Counted from the stretch's first letter, positions 16,225-25,889 are shown. The stretch: DNA of 64,000 nt from Virgibacillus sp. NKC19-3 (GCF_019837165.1 NZ_JAGYHC010000001.1:3844001-3908000), one strand, 5' to 3'. The notes: generated by a model not told the origin, from the sequence alone. A program made the numbers and translations.

Positions 16225-17391
16225 CTATTGATAACAGCTATCCAAATCAGGTATCAGAACAGAACCCTCCATCAATCTTCTTGCGCTACGGCTCATTACC
16301 ACTTTTCCTACATTCCAGCCAGATGCCTCCTTTGTTGCTTCGGCACCGACAGTCAACGTACCTGATGGATGACCAAGGCGAAGTTCGGACCTAACATCAC
16401 CTAAAATTCTGCTCACAGTAGTTCCTGGTATCGAAGCTGCGGCTGCAATGGCTACTGCCCCTGTACCAGTCATAGCGTGATGTAGTTTGCCCATTGAAAG
16501 AATCCGTGCCAACATATCAATAGTTCCACCCTCCACGTCTTTTCCAGCAGAAGTGGTGTAATTCGTTGCTTCTTCAAAAAAAGCAATCTTTGGTGTGTGC
16601 TGACGCTTCTTAGCATCTTCCACGCTTTTCTCCAGCCCCATGATAACAGCACTATGCGTTCTTATTGATTCAAACTGTTCCAGCAAGGCTGTATTACTGT
16701 TTATATCTGCCTGCAGCTCCGTCCCTTTAAGCCCCAACGATGAAGCTACCACAAAGACGGCAGGGTTCCCCGCATTGATTAAAGTAGCCTCTATTTCACC
16801 TATACCTGGGACATGCATGATATCTAGCGGATTCCCTGTAGGAAACACCCCACCACCAGCAGCAGCGGGATCAAGAAATTCCAACTTTACTTCCGCTGCT
16901 GGAAACGTTACCCCAGCAAGCTCAAAATTCCCTAGTTCCTGTACTTTCCCATTCTTTATTGGAACATGAGCTATAATTTTTTTGCCGATATTTTCCTGCC
17001 AAATATTAACGGTGGCCATTCCGTGCTTTGGAGCTTCTACCAATCCTTGATGTATGGCAAATGGGCCAACAGCCGAAGTAAGATTTCCACAATTGCCACT
17101 CCAATCTATCAAAGGCTGATCAATAGCTACTTGCCCAAATAAATAATCCACATCACATCCCGGACGATCACTTTTGCTTATAATCACCACTTTACTCGTA
17201 CTTGACGTTGCACCGCCCATTCCATCGATCTGCTGTCCATAAGGGTCTGGACTTCCCATGATACGCAATAACACCTTATCCCGTGTTGTTGGATCAGCGG
17301 GTAAATCATCTTGTAGCATAAAGACTCCCTTGCTTGTTCCACCCCGCATATAAACAGCCGGAATCTCTATTTGTTCTCCCCCATTCTCCAT
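16225..17391 (-). CDS. PrpF-family isomerase (methylaconitate isomerase-like)
   Basis: 388-residue member of the PrpF/DUF453 family (diaminopimelate-epimerase-like double fold) that shifts double bonds or isomerises tricarboxylate-type substrates such as 2-methylaconitate or 4-oxalomesaconate. Signatures: PAVYMRGGTSKGVFM at the N-terminus, DGMGGATSSTSKV, WSGNCGNLTSAVGPFA with the catalytic cysteine, and LGHPSGTLTVGA with the family's C-terminal motif. No propionate or gallate genes are adjacent, so the substrate is open. AAGGAGG lies 10 nt before ATG 17391; in-frame starts at 17400 and 17415 overlap it. Confidence 0.85.
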   Translation of the reverse strand: MENGGEQIEIPAVYMRGGTSKGVFMLQDDLPADPTTRDKVLLRIMGSPDPYGQQIDGMGGATSSTSKVVIISKSDRPGCDVDYLFGQVAIDQPLIDWSGNCGNLTSAVGPFAIHQGLVEAPKHGMATVNIWQENIGKKIIAHVPIKNGKVQELGNFELAGVTFPAAEVKLEFLDPAAAGGGVFPTGNPLDIMHVPGIGEIEATLINAGNPAVFVVASSLGLKGTELQADINSNTALLEQFESIRTHSAVIMGLEKSVEDAKKRQHTPKIAFFEEATNYTTSAGKDVEGGTIDMLARILSMGKLHHAMTGTGAVAIAAAASIPGTTVSRILGDVRSELRLGHPSGTLTVGAEATKEASGWNVGKVVMSRSARRLMEGSVLIPDLDSCYQ

Positions 17392-17477
17392 GTTCCTCAT
17401 TACCTCCTTCAACAAATTATGTAACGTACCTACAATTTAGCATAGAATAGGATTCGCTTTGTTTCGCCATTGTTTAT

Positions 17478-18044
17478 TTAGTCAAAGGCATGAAACACTT
17501 TTAAATTATTCCAGGTTGATTTCCAATTCTTTTTTGTTATACGTTCTTCATATATTTTCAGACGCTGCCTGTCCTCTATGAAAAATGGAGTTGGCTTTAC
17601 CTCTAAATGGACAACATCGCTAATTCCACAAGGCGCTATTAATATCACATTATCCTTCTCATCTAACTTCACACCCAAAGCTGTCGCTGTTTCTGGAAAC
17701 TTTGAAATAGCATCCATTGAGGAAGAATAAGGCGGTACATTGTTATTAATATGCATTCTTGCTTCATTTTTCACCGACCAAGGAATGTTCGGCATAAGAT
17801 TTTGAAGCATTTCTTCAAGTGTTTTTTCTGCGGATTCTTTGCGATTTGTAACATCATAATATATCACATCAATATCCGGAATAGGCGTTCTTTCATCGAA
17901 ATGATGGAGGGTATCCCATATTTTTGAACGAACAAATCCAGCACATATCCACCAATCAAGTAAATTCAATGATTTTGCTGATCGTAATATATCCATCATC
18001 CATTCATCTTCTTTTATTAGTGAAATAATTTTACCTTTATCCAT
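17478..18044 (-). CDS. Nucleotidyltransferase family protein (NTP_transf_6)
   Basis: 188 residues with the features of the DUF925/NTP_transf_6 nucleotidyltransferases: WWICAGFVRSKIWDTLH followed by IPDIDVIYYD, where the D-x-D pair would bind metal, then NIPWSVKNEARMH. These proteins are related to polymerase-beta-fold enzymes but the substrate is unknown. The gene stands alone. The ribosome site is on the AGGGGGATTTTTC stretch before the ATG. Confidence 0.8.
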   Translation of the reverse strand: MDKGKIISLIKEDEWMMDILRSAKSLNLLDWWICAGFVRSKIWDTLHHFDERTPIPDIDVIYYDVTNRKESAEKTLEEMLQNLMPNIPWSVKNEARMHINNNVPPYSSSMDAISKFPETATALGVKLDEKDNVILIAPCGISDVVHLEVKPTPFFIEDRQRLKIYEERITKKNWKSTWNNLKVFHAFD

Positions 18045-18135
18045 TACGATGAAAAATCCCCCTAGAAAATCTTATCTACACGTATTTTAACACAAATATT
18101 CTGAACTACTTACGAAATAATCTATTCCCTTAGTT

Positions 18136-18169
18136 AAAAAAAGCGATGTGATCGCATGGTATCACACCG
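18136..18169 (-). terminator. Terminator of the 49-residue protein gene
   Basis: On the minus strand CGGTGTGAT (18169-18161) pairs with ATCACATCG (18152-18144), with one G-U pair, followed by CTTTTTTT. It lies 37 bases after the small gene stop, supporting that gene. Confidence 0.75.
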
Positions 18170-18205
18170 TTACTAAGCCTTAAAAAGTGCCATTAAGTAG
18201 GCGCC

Positions 18206-18355
18206 TTATTCATCATTCTTATTGATATACTGATTCGGTTCCTCTTCTCCCCCGGTATTACTATTTTTATATTGACTTTTCCGCCCATTACGGTGTTCCC
18301 CGCTTTGTTGATTTTTCTTAAACATATTGTTGAATTCTTTTCCTTTGTTAACCAT
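18206..18355 (-). CDS. Small hydrophilic protein, 49 residues
   Basis: Starts at ATG 18355 after AGGGGG and encodes MVNKGKEFNNMFKKNQQSGE and a Lys/Asn/Gly-rich tail ending NQYINKNDE. It is hydrophilic, low in hydrophobic residues and probably disordered, like many small sporulation or stress peptides of Bacillaceae, but I cannot name it. A proper terminator follows on the same strand. It lies in what would otherwise be a 490-base gap. Confidence 0.6.
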   Translation of the reverse strand: MVNKGKEFNNMFKKNQQSGEHRNGRKSQYKNSNTGGEEEPNQYINKNDE

Positions 18356-18535
18356 ATTTATCAAAACCCCCTCTGTATAAGATTAAGGCTAGTTTTTGAT
18401 TTTATAAGGTTTTTATTCGTAGGAGGAAAGAACGTTATGTTTATACAGGGAATACCGTCCGCAATAATCCAACCTGACTAGCGGAAACCCCAGGTAGAAC
18501 TTGACAAAACGCAATTAAATATTTTCCCGTACCAC

Positions 18536-19135
18536 TTACATAAACCACCCTTCTTCCTTAAACTTCGAGATGGCCTCAATCCGGTTGCTCACATTCAGCT
18601 TATCCAAAATCACGGAAACATAATTACGAACCGTGCCATTCGTAATAAACAGCTCATTTGCAATTTCCTTTGTCGTTTTGCCCTCAGCAATAAGCTTAAT
18701 AACTTGCTCTTCCCGACTAGTCAACGGACTTCCATTATCAAGTGCCATATCAACCAATTCCGGAGCGTAAATTCTTCTGCCATCCATAATCGTACGTATC
18801 GAAGTTGCCAATTCCTCACTTGGGCTGTCTTTGAGCAAGTAGCCGCTCACCCCGGCACTTCTTGCACGTTCAAAATATCCGGTACGTGCAAATGTAGTCA
18901 GCACAATCACTTTACAAGCATCATCTTTGAGTTCCTCTGCCGCATCCAATCCACTTTTTAGCGGCATTTCAATATCCATAATACAGATGTCCGGTTCCTC
19001 CCGCTTCACGACAGCTAGCGCTTCTTGCCCGTTCCTGGCTTGTCCGACAACCTCCATATCTTCCTCCAAATCAAGTATAGACCCAAGCGCGCCAAGCAGC
19101 ATGCGCTGGTCCTCAGCAATTACGATACGAATCAC
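18536..19135 (-). CDS. desR: Two-component response regulator DesR
   Basis: 199-residue NarL/LuxR-type regulator. The receiver domain (1-118) has the acidic pocket EDQ, phospho-acceptor Asp54 in CIMDIEMP and Lys in YLLKDSPSEEL. The C-terminal GerE helix-turn-helix has LTSREEQVIKLIAEG and GTVRNYVSVILDKL. The segments LLGALGSILDLEEDMEVVG and LKDSPSEELA closely match Bacillus DesR, which activates des when membranes stiffen in the cold. It overlaps desK by 4 bp and is third in the des-desK-desR unit. Confidence 0.93.
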   Translation of the reverse strand: MIRIVIAEDQRMLLGALGSILDLEEDMEVVGQARNGQEALAVVKREEPDICIMDIEMPLKSGLDAAEELKDDACKVIVLTTFARTGYFERARSAGVSGYLLKDSPSEELATSIRTIMDGRRIYAPELVDMALDNGSPLTSREEQVIKLIAEGKTTKEIANELFITNGTVRNYVSVILDKLNVSNRIEAISKFKEEGWFM

Positions 19136-20274
19136 GACAACCCCTCCTCCTCCATTTGTTGAATAACTTGCGGCACTTGAATGATTAGTGTTGTACCATT
19201 TGAAGCATCAATTCCTAAGCTCCCATTCACAAACTCCAAACGCTCTCTCATGCCCTGAATACCATTTTCCTTAAAAGGCAATTGATCCGGGACACCTATT
19301 CCATCATCCTTGACTTGAAGTATTACTGCAGTAGAAGATTGTACAATGGATATCTGACAACTCGAGGCTTGACTGTGCTTAACTACATTGGTCACAGCCT
19401 CTTTTAAACACATACTGAGCACATTTTCAATTAGTAATGGTGTATGGCTAAGATTCGGATTTCCTTCCAAATAAAATTTAATTTGGGCAGCTTGCAAAAT
19501 TTGCTGGATACGAACCATTTCATCTTTCAATTTCTTGCCTTTCATATCTGAAACCATTTCACGCACTTCTTTTAAAGCCGTCCTTGCTGTCTGATGAATA
19601 TCACGAAGCTCCGATTTCGTTGTTTCCGGTTTTGCTTCTACTAATTTCCCGGCCAAATCACTTTTGAGGCCAATGAGGGAGAGCTTTTGCCCCAAGGTGT
19701 CATGTAGGTCGCGCGCAATTCGGTGCCGTTCCTCCACAACAACTAATTGGGAAATCTTTTCATTTGCGTCCTGTAACTGATCCTCCAACCTTTCCCGCTT
19801 ATTCCGATTATATAATGTAAATGGCAGCAGAATAACACCAATTACAGCAATGAGGATAAACGGCAGCTGGGAGAAGAAATATTCATTCGTTGTAAAAAAT
19901 CCAATACCCACAGCACCAATTGTGGTGACAAGATGAACCACATACAAGGTGATGAACCCACCTTTATGCTGAATGTTTCCAATGTAAAAAGCTAAAAACA
20001 AGGCGAAATAAACATAGCCCAGAAACACTGTCATCACAACACTTATCACCATATTTAAGCTCACCGATACATATACCGTCCATGTCCATGTCGGCGAAAG
20101 AAAGGAGACCCGGTATATCGCGAAAAACAGCAAAATCATGACGATACCAAAAATAATTTCCCACATGCCCGAGGAACGAAAGACAAAATAGAATGGTAAA
20201 ACACAAAATATAATCCAAGCGTAGGCACTCAGTCCGGTGTTCTTCGGAATAATATGGTACCAGCTTTGCATCAT
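19132..20274 (-). CDS. desK: Membrane-thickness sensor histidine kinase DesK
   Basis: 380 residues. Five membrane helices (about 18-155) form the thermosensor. The HisKA_3 dimerisation helix has phospho-acceptor His191 in RIARDLHDTLGQKLSL, and the ATPase domain has ECALKEAVTNVVKHS-like N-box and VKDDGIGVP G-box segments. DesK switches from phosphatase to kinase when lipids order at low temperature and phosphorylates DesR. Stop and start overlap with desR (19132-19135). About 130 bp separate it from des. Confidence 0.92.
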   Translation of the reverse strand: MMQSWYHIIPKNTGLSAYAWIIFCVLPFYFVFRSSGMWEIIFGIVMILLFFAIYRVSFLSPTWTWTVYVSVSLNMVISVVMTVFLGYVYFALFLAFYIGNIQHKGGFITLYVVHLVTTIGAVGIGFFTTNEYFFSQLPFILIAVIGVILLPFTLYNRNKRERLEDQLQDANEKISQLVVVEERHRIARDLHDTLGQKLSLIGLKSDLAGKLVEAKPETTKSELRDIHQTARTALKEVREMVSDMKGKKLKDEMVRIQQILQAAQIKFYLEGNPNLSHTPLLIENVLSMCLKEAVTNVVKHSQASSCQISIVQSSTAVILQVKDDGIGVPDQLPFKENGIQGMRERLEFVNGSLGIDASNGTTLIIQVPQVIQQMEEEGLS

Positions 20275-20404
20275 GAGGCCCCCTTTTTGACAAGTATAAT
20301 TAGAAATCTAACAATTGCCAAGCCTTTAGGCAATTGCGTCGTTGCACCTATACGGTTTACCTGAAAAAAAGCGACCCACTGACGGCCGCTATTTTACATC
20401 GTAT

Positions 20405-21457
20405 TTATTTTTCTTGAATGCTTGTTTTCGGGTGATTGAGATGCAGGTTCAACTTTCTTCGTTTCAATACAGCTTTCACCTCCGAAAAACTTACAAACGT
20501 TTTATTTGCTTCATCATAAAGCCTGAAACGAATCGACTTTAAGCTGGAAGCAAGCGTGATTGTTGTCGCCTTCTGCAGGGGTGGTGTGGATTCATGTGCC
20601 TTCTCCAAATTATAATTCGGAACCCTTGGACTTAAGTGATGCACATGATGGTAGCCAATACTTCCTGTCAGCCATTCCATTACTTTCGGCAGCTTATAAT
20701 AGGAGCTTCCATCAACAGCAGCTTTTACAAAATCCCATTCATCTTCATTTTCAAAGTAGGAATCTTCAAACTGATGCTGTACATAGAACAGCCATATCCC
20801 TGCCGCACCCGCTACGAATAGAATCGGAAGCTGAATGATCAGGAATGCCTGCCAGCCAATTGCCCAAATGATTAACCCATAAATGACAGCAATAGAACTA
20901 TTGATCAAATACGTATTCATGCGTTCCTTCCGTTTTGCCCCTTTTCGATTAAAACGGTTGGATACAAGGAAAAGGTAGATCGGGCCTAATCCGAACATAA
21001 CAATCGGTGTCCGGTACAGACGGTACGTGAGTCTGCTCCAAAAGTTTGCAGCAACATATTCATCCACCGTCATCACCCACACATCTCCCGTGCCACGCTT
21101 ATCTAAATTACTGCTCGTTGCATGATGGATTGCATGACTTCGTTTCCATTTATCAAAAGCAAATAACGTAATAATCCCCGTGATTGTACCGACAATCCGG
21201 TTCGTCTTACTGCTTTTGAAAAAAGATCCATGCGTACAATCATGGAATATAATAAATGTCCGAACGACAAACCCAGAGGCTACCACCGCTAAGGCCACAG
21301 TTAGCCAAACGGAAATGGACAAACTTTGGTATGCAAGGAACCAAATCAGGAAAAACGGGATGATTGTGTTAATCAGCTGTATAATGCTCGCCTTGTGATC
21401 CGAACTTGCAAAAGGAATGACACTTTTTCTTAATTCTGCCTGTTTTTGTTTACTCAT
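20405..21457 (-). CDS. des: Membrane fatty-acid desaturase Des
   Basis: 350-residue acyl-lipid desaturase. It has the three histidine clusters HDCTH (72-76), HAIHH (108-112) and HHVHH near residue 280, which hold the di-iron centre, and four to six membrane helices. It introduces a cis double bond (delta-5 in Bacillus) into existing phospholipids to restore fluidity. The start ATG 21457 stands 9 nt after GGAGG; the longer frame to 21568 has no site. First gene of des-desK-desR, with a candidate DesR site upstream. Confidence 0.93.
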   Translation of the reverse strand: MSKQKQAELRKSVIPFASSDHKASIIQLINTIIPFFLIWFLAYQSLSISVWLTVALAVVASGFVVRTFIIFHDCTHGSFFKSSKTNRIVGTITGIITLFAFDKWKRSHAIHHATSSNLDKRGTGDVWVMTVDEYVAANFWSRLTYRLYRTPIVMFGLGPIYLFLVSNRFNRKGAKRKERMNTYLINSSIAVIYGLIIWAIGWQAFLIIQLPILFVAGAAGIWLFYVQHQFEDSYFENEDEWDFVKAAVDGSSYYKLPKVMEWLTGSIGYHHVHHLSPRVPNYNLEKAHESTPPLQKATTITLASSLKSIRFRLYDEANKTFVSFSEVKAVLKRRKLNLHLNHPKTSIQEK

Positions 21458-21555
21458 AGCATACATCCTCCAAAGATAGGTTTTTTCATAATACGCAATC
21501 TCTATCTTTATTGTAAATAGAAGCCATGTGCTAAAAAAGGCATAAACGTCAAGGC

Positions 21556-21574
21556 TGTGACATGACAAGTGTCA
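21556..21574 (-). promoter_or_regulatory. Candidate DesR binding site upstream of des
   Basis: TGACAAGTGTCA (21563-21574) is an inverted repeat of TGACA around 2 bp, preceded by TGTGACATGACA (21556-21567). Bacillus Pdes carries similar GACA/TGTC dyads bound by phospho-DesR. It lies about 100 bp upstream of the des start, the right place for an activator. Confidence 0.5.
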
Positions 21575-21634
21575 TATATATTACAGCTCGATCCATTTGA
21601 AAAAATATGACAATTCCCGGGTGGTACCAGGCGC

Positions 21635-22768
21635 CTAGTTTCTCCGCACGGACATGACTAACAGGAGAACGCCAATGCCCAGCATGATTGTTGCGCTAGA
21701 GGTAAAGGGCAGATCAAATACTTGTGAAGTTGCTCCCGACAGGGTGGATCCCGCTACAGAACCCAGGGAGAAAAAGGCATAGAAAATACCATATGCTTTG
21801 CCTCGATCAACCATTGATGACACCTCGGAGACAATCTGATTCATCGAAGGGAACACTAGCGCAAATCCCACACCGTAAATCATCATTAACAGAAAACTGA
21901 GCCAATGAATCGCAGTAAAGTTTAAAGACAGATGTACGAGTCCAATAATCGTCAACCCTATGATGACTAAGTAAATGGGAGAAAACTTTTCATAAATAGC
22001 GTTCATTGGGCTGACAAAGATAATGATCGCAACAATCCCAAATGTTGTTAGCAGCATCCCTGTTGCTGCGGAGTCAAGTCCCATTTCATCTACCTTTAAT
22101 GGCAGGGCAAACGCTAATGTTCCATTACTTACCATAAGTCCAAAAGCAGCTAAGGACGCTTGTATAAGCAATGGTTGTTTTAAAAGGGGAATAAAATCCC
22201 CAATGGCAACTTTATTTCTTTCCTTGGAAGAAAAGGACTCCTCCACAAAGTAAACGATTAATAGGGAGCTGATAAGGAATAATGCAGCAACCAGCCAGAA
22301 TACATAATCAATTTGCGCTCTTGCAGCCATGATACCTCCCACCGCAGGGCCCACAATGGCAGCAATACCAATACATGCGCCGGTGAGCGCCATTGATTTT
22401 CCTCTTGACCCTTCCTTTGTCTTATCTCCCACATAAGCAAAGGCTGCCGGTATCAGTAATCCGCCTGCAACCCCATGAAGAAACCGTATCATGAAAAGCT
22501 GTCCCCCTGTTTGGGCAAATGGATAGAAGAAAAGAATAACTGCTCCTCCAAGCATACCAATTAACAGGATTTTTTTACGGCCAAATAAGTCAATCCAATG
22601 CCCACCAAATATATTACCAATCATATTCGTCAGTGAGTAAACAGCGACAATAGCCCCTGCCAAAAAATGCGATGCCCCTAAATCCAACGCATATGGTGTA
22701 ATAATCGGCAGTTGGATAAATGTATCTAAAAATGAAACAACAATAATAAAATATAAAACCTTCGTCAT
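21635..22768 (-). CDS. MFS transporter, drug-efflux-like
   Basis: 377-residue permease with 12 predicted helices. The MFS motif A is readable after TM2 (GHWIDLFGRKKILLIG), and TM5 carries GPAVGGIMA, the antiporter-type motif C. Such 380-residue exporters of the DHA1 group expel drugs or sugars; the substrate is unknown. The ribosome site GTGAGGAA precedes ATG. Transcribed alone. Confidence 0.85.
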   Translation of the reverse strand: MTKVLYFIIVVSFLDTFIQLPIITPYALDLGASHFLAGAIVAVYSLTNMIGNIFGGHWIDLFGRKKILLIGMLGGAVILFFYPFAQTGGQLFMIRFLHGVAGGLLIPAAFAYVGDKTKEGSRGKSMALTGACIGIAAIVGPAVGGIMAARAQIDYVFWLVAALFLISSLLIVYFVEESFSSKERNKVAIGDFIPLLKQPLLIQASLAAFGLMVSNGTLAFALPLKVDEMGLDSAATGMLLTTFGIVAIIIFVSPMNAIYEKFSPIYLVIIGLTIIGLVHLSLNFTAIHWLSFLLMMIYGVGFALVFPSMNQIVSEVSSMVDRGKAYGIFYAFFSLGSVAGSTLSGATSQVFDLPFTSSATIMLGIGVLLLVMSVRRN

Positions 22769-22846
22769 CCTAAATTCCTCACTTTCTCTCCCCCATTATA
22801 AACCACACACGAAGAAAAATCCTATCATAAAAGCAATAAAAAACGA

Positions 22847-22866
22847 CAAATTTCGGGTGTCCCGGG
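22847..22866. repeat. Copy of a shared intergenic motif (CAAATTTCGGGTG)
   Basis: CAAATTTCGGGTG at 22847-22859, preceded by AACGA and followed by TCCCGGG. The same 13-mer occurs inverted at 45249-45261. See findings. Confidence 0.4.
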
Positions 22867-22873
22867 CACTATC

Positions 22874-22927
22874 TTAACAAAAGCTTTACATTAGCAACAT
22901 ACCTTCTTTACATTCACCTATTATACT
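22874..22927 (+). promoter_or_regulatory. Pho box and promoter of the pst operon
   Basis: Four hexamers spaced by 5 bp: TTAACA (22874-22879), TTTACA (22885-22890), AACATA (22896-22901) and TTTACA (22907-22912). This is the arrangement of PhoP direct repeats (TTAACA-like, 11-bp period). A -10 like TATACT lies at 22922-22927. Phosphate-starvation control of pstS is the obvious reading. Confidence 0.75.
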
Positions 22928-22986
22928 AGCAATTGAGGGGCGGGATACGCTCTAAAATTCATAGCTATCTAAGGGAGGGCAATTAT

Positions 22987-23955
22987 ATGAGGTTTGAGAA
23001 GGTTTCATTTTTTGTAGGATCAGCTGCACTTGCTGTTGTGCTTGCAGCCTGTGGGGGAACGAACGCGGAAGAAGGCGAAGTACAGGACAACAATGAATCG
23101 GAGGAATTAGAAGGTAATATTGTTATTGACGGATCAGGAACGGTTTATCCCTTAATGTCGCGATTGGCTGAAGAATACATGGCAACCCAAGAGCAAGGTG
23201 TATCTGTTGAAGTAAGCCGTGCAGGTACAAGCGCTGGATTTGAACGGTTTTTAGCGGAAGATGGAACAGACTTTAATGATGCTTCACGCCAAATAAAAGA
23301 AGAAGAACAGGGAAAAGCAGATGAACTTGGCATCGATGTACAAGAACTGAAATTAGCCTTAGATGGTTTAACGATGGTCATTCATCCAGATAATGACTGG
23401 GCAACCGAAATGACGGAACAAGAAGTCAAAGACATTTTCCTTGCTGAAAGCGGGATTACGACATGGGCTGACATCAATGAGGAATGGCCTGATGAGGAAA
23501 TCAATAAAATGGGACCAAATGAAAACCATGGTACGTATGAGTTTTTCTATGAAACGATTCTCGAGGAACAAGATTTAGACCCCAATACGAATCTTCAACA
23601 AGAATATTCAACACTTGTTAATCTTGTCTCCGAAGATGTAAATGGCATTGCATTCTTTGGTTTTGGTTATTATGTCAACAACCAGGATGACCTTCAGGCC
23701 GTGAGCGTTGATTTCGGCGACGGCCCGGTTGAGCCAAACCTTGATACCATCGCTGAAGATGGGGACTACGCAAACTTTACGCGACCGGTGTTCACGTATT
23801 TAAACGTAAATCAGGCTCAGGAGAACCCTCAAGTAATGGACTATGCGCTCTACATGATGGAGAATACCAACGATTTCGCGGGTGAAGCTGGATTCGCCCC
23901 AATTCCGGAAGAAGAAGCTCAAGGATATGTTGAAGACCTAGAATCACTTCAATAA
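22987..23955 (+). CDS. pstS: Phosphate ABC transporter substrate-binding lipoprotein
   Basis: 322-residue lipoprotein with lipobox LAAC at about residues 18-21 and an acidic linker, then the PstS fold: IDGSGTVYPLMSRLAEEY (phosphate-contact Gly-Ser-Gly-Thr), VSRAGTSAGFERFL and FNDASRQIKEEE. It binds phosphate outside the membrane for PstCA. Strongly acidic overall, as in salt-adapted species. The start ATG 22987 follows GGAGGG by 7 nt. First gene of pstS-C-A-B. Confidence 0.95.
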   Translation: MRFEKVSFFVGSAALAVVLAACGGTNAEEGEVQDNNESEELEGNIVIDGSGTVYPLMSRLAEEYMATQEQGVSVEVSRAGTSAGFERFLAEDGTDFNDASRQIKEEEQGKADELGIDVQELKLALDGLTMVIHPDNDWATEMTEQEVKDIFLAESGITTWADINEEWPDEEINKMGPNENHGTYEFFYETILEEQDLDPNTNLQQEYSTLVNLVSEDVNGIAFFGFGYYVNNQDDLQAVSVDFGDGPVEPNLDTIAEDGDYANFTRPVFTYLNVNQAQENPQVMDYALYMMENTNDFAGEAGFAPIPEEEAQGYVEDLESLQ

Positions 23956-24028
23956 GTTTCTATAAGGTAGGAGCTTGATAAGGGGCGCCTGTCTTATTGT
24001 CTATAAAGCATGAAAGGAGCTTCGGGAA

Positions 24029-24976
24029 ATGGCAGCTAGCAGGGAGAATAACCGTATCAATGTTCGCGAATTAATCAATAAAAACAAAAATGGTAAGAAC
24101 ATGTCCCGCTTGACGGAAAACATCATTCCAACGATCCTGTTCATGATTGCATCCATTTCCATTCTGACAACCGTTGGCATTATTTACACGCTTTTATCCG
24201 AGGCGATTGAATTTTTCAGGCGAGTACCTATTTGGGACTTCTTTACAGGCACTGTCTTGCGACCATTAAGCCAAGACCCGGCATTTGGTATTTTACCACT
24301 CATCAACGGCACCATCATCTCCTCTTTGATTGCAATACTTGTTGCAGGACCGATTGGAATGATGACAGCTGTTTATTTGAGTGAATATGCTTCTGAAAAA
24401 CGTAGAAGAACATGGAAACCAATGCTTGAAATACTTGCCGGTATACCTACCATCGTTTATGGGTTTTTTGCTTTTACATTTGTAACACCGGTAATAAGAA
24501 CTATTTTTCCAGCAGTAGAAGCAACGAACATCCTTAGTCCCGGGCTTATTATGGGAGTAATGATTATTCCTATGATCGCTTCCCTCTCGGAGGATGCGAT
24601 GACTTCTGTTCCGAATTCGATGCGTGAGGGTGCGCTTGCTTTAGGTGCCACCAAACTTGAAATGACATTCAAAGTGGTCGTTCCAGCTGCCCTATCGGGA
24701 ATTATCTCTTCCTTTGTGCTGGGTATTTCCCGGGCAATCGGGGAAACGATGATTGTGACTATTGCCAGTGGGAGCTCGAAGCATTTCACATTTGACATCA
24801 CGCAATCGATGCAAACCATGACCGCCTATATCGTTGAAGTAGCCGGTGGCGATGCGCCTGCCGGAGAGACGATCTATTACAGCTTATACGCCGTTGCGCT
24901 GACGCTATTTGTTTTCACACTTATGATGAATCTACTTGCAAGATACATCGCTCGTAAGTTTAGGGAGGAATACTAA
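24029..24976 (+). CDS. pstC: Phosphate ABC transporter permease PstC
   Basis: 315-residue inner-membrane permease with six helices. The N-terminal cytoplasmic stretch is followed by IIPTILFMIASISILTTVGI, and the EAA-type loop is SMREGALALGATKLEMTFKVV. Pairs with PstA to form the phosphate channel. AAAGGAG precedes ATG 24029; 73 bp after pstS, 1 bp before pstA. Confidence 0.94.
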   Translation: MAASRENNRINVRELINKNKNGKNMSRLTENIIPTILFMIASISILTTVGIIYTLLSEAIEFFRRVPIWDFFTGTVLRPLSQDPAFGILPLINGTIISSLIAILVAGPIGMMTAVYLSEYASEKRRRTWKPMLEILAGIPTIVYGFFAFTFVTPVIRTIFPAVEATNILSPGLIMGVMIIPMIASLSEDAMTSVPNSMREGALALGATKLEMTFKVVVPAALSGIISSFVLGISRAIGETMIVTIASGSSKHFTFDITQSMQTMTAYIVEVAGGDAPAGETIYYSLYAVALTLFVFTLMMNLLARYIARKFREEY

Positions 24977-24977
24977 G

Positions 24978-25862
24978 ATGCAATATGTTGACACGGGAAA
25001 CGTTCAGAAGCGATTAAACAGCCGGCTGTTAAAAAACAATCTATTCAAGGGCATTTTTTTCCTTGCTACGATTTTTGGATTAGTGGTACTGGCGGTCCTG
25101 CTCATTCGTGTTGGAACACAAGGGATTAGCTGGATGGACTGGAATTTTCTCACAGGTAGATTGTCGACAGATGCCGATCGTGCCGGAATTATGGGAGCCA
25201 TTCTTGGAACATCGTGGTTAATGCTTGTGGTTATTCCGGTTACGCTATTTTTAGGCGTTGGTACAGCCATTTACCTGGAATTATATGCGAAAAAAGGAAA
25301 ACTGCAAACCATCATAGCAACGAATATCTCAAACCTAGCGGGTGTTCCTTCTATTGTGTATGGGCTATTAGGTCTAACCGTTTTTGTCCGGGCCATGAGC
25401 GTTGGAAATGTAGTACTGGCCGGAGGGCTAACCCTATCCTTGCTGGTACTTCCGATTGTGATTGTTTCAGCGCAAGAAGCTATTCGTGCCGTACCTCAGC
25501 ATTTAAGTGAGGCATCTTACGGAATGGGTGCGACGAAATGGCAAACCGTGAAGAACATCATTTTACCAGCAGCAATACCAGGAATTTTGACAGGGTCCAT
25601 ATTGGCACTATCCCGCGCGATTGGGGAAACAGCGCCACTAACTGTACTGGGAATTCCAGCATTATTAATCCCATTCCCTGAAGGGTTTTTTGACCCATTT
25701 ACAGCACTGCCCATGCAAATTTACTACTGGACACTCGATTCCTCCCTCGTTGATGAATATGCATACTTGGCCGCTGCAACCATTGTCGTATTGCTTATGT
25801 TGTTGTTCTTATTGAATGCTGTCGCAATACACATTAGAAATAAATTTGGGCAAAGGTATTAA
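24978..25862 (+). CDS. pstA: Phosphate ABC transporter permease PstA
   Basis: 294-residue permease with six helices. The EAA loop is HLSEASYGMGATKWQTVKNI and the conserved GETAPLTVLG follows. The start is ATG 24978 with GGGAGGAATACTAAG upstream, immediately after the pstC stop; a longer frame reaching back into pstC (24936) has no site. Partner of PstC. Confidence 0.94.
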   Translation: MQYVDTGNVQKRLNSRLLKNNLFKGIFFLATIFGLVVLAVLLIRVGTQGISWMDWNFLTGRLSTDADRAGIMGAILGTSWLMLVVIPVTLFLGVGTAIYLELYAKKGKLQTIIATNISNLAGVPSIVYGLLGLTVFVRAMSVGNVVLAGGLTLSLLVLPIVIVSAQEAIRAVPQHLSEASYGMGATKWQTVKNIILPAAIPGILTGSILALSRAIGETAPLTVLGIPALLIPFPEGFFDPFTALPMQIYYWTLDSSLVDEYAYLAAATIVVLLMLLFLLNAVAIHIRNKFGQRY

Positions 25863-25889
25863 TATTAGAATAAAGGAGAACTGATTATC

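Noticed and set aside
16225-17391. Part of a methylcitrate (prp) operon
   Set aside because: PrpF-like protein stands alone with no prpB/C/D genes near it.
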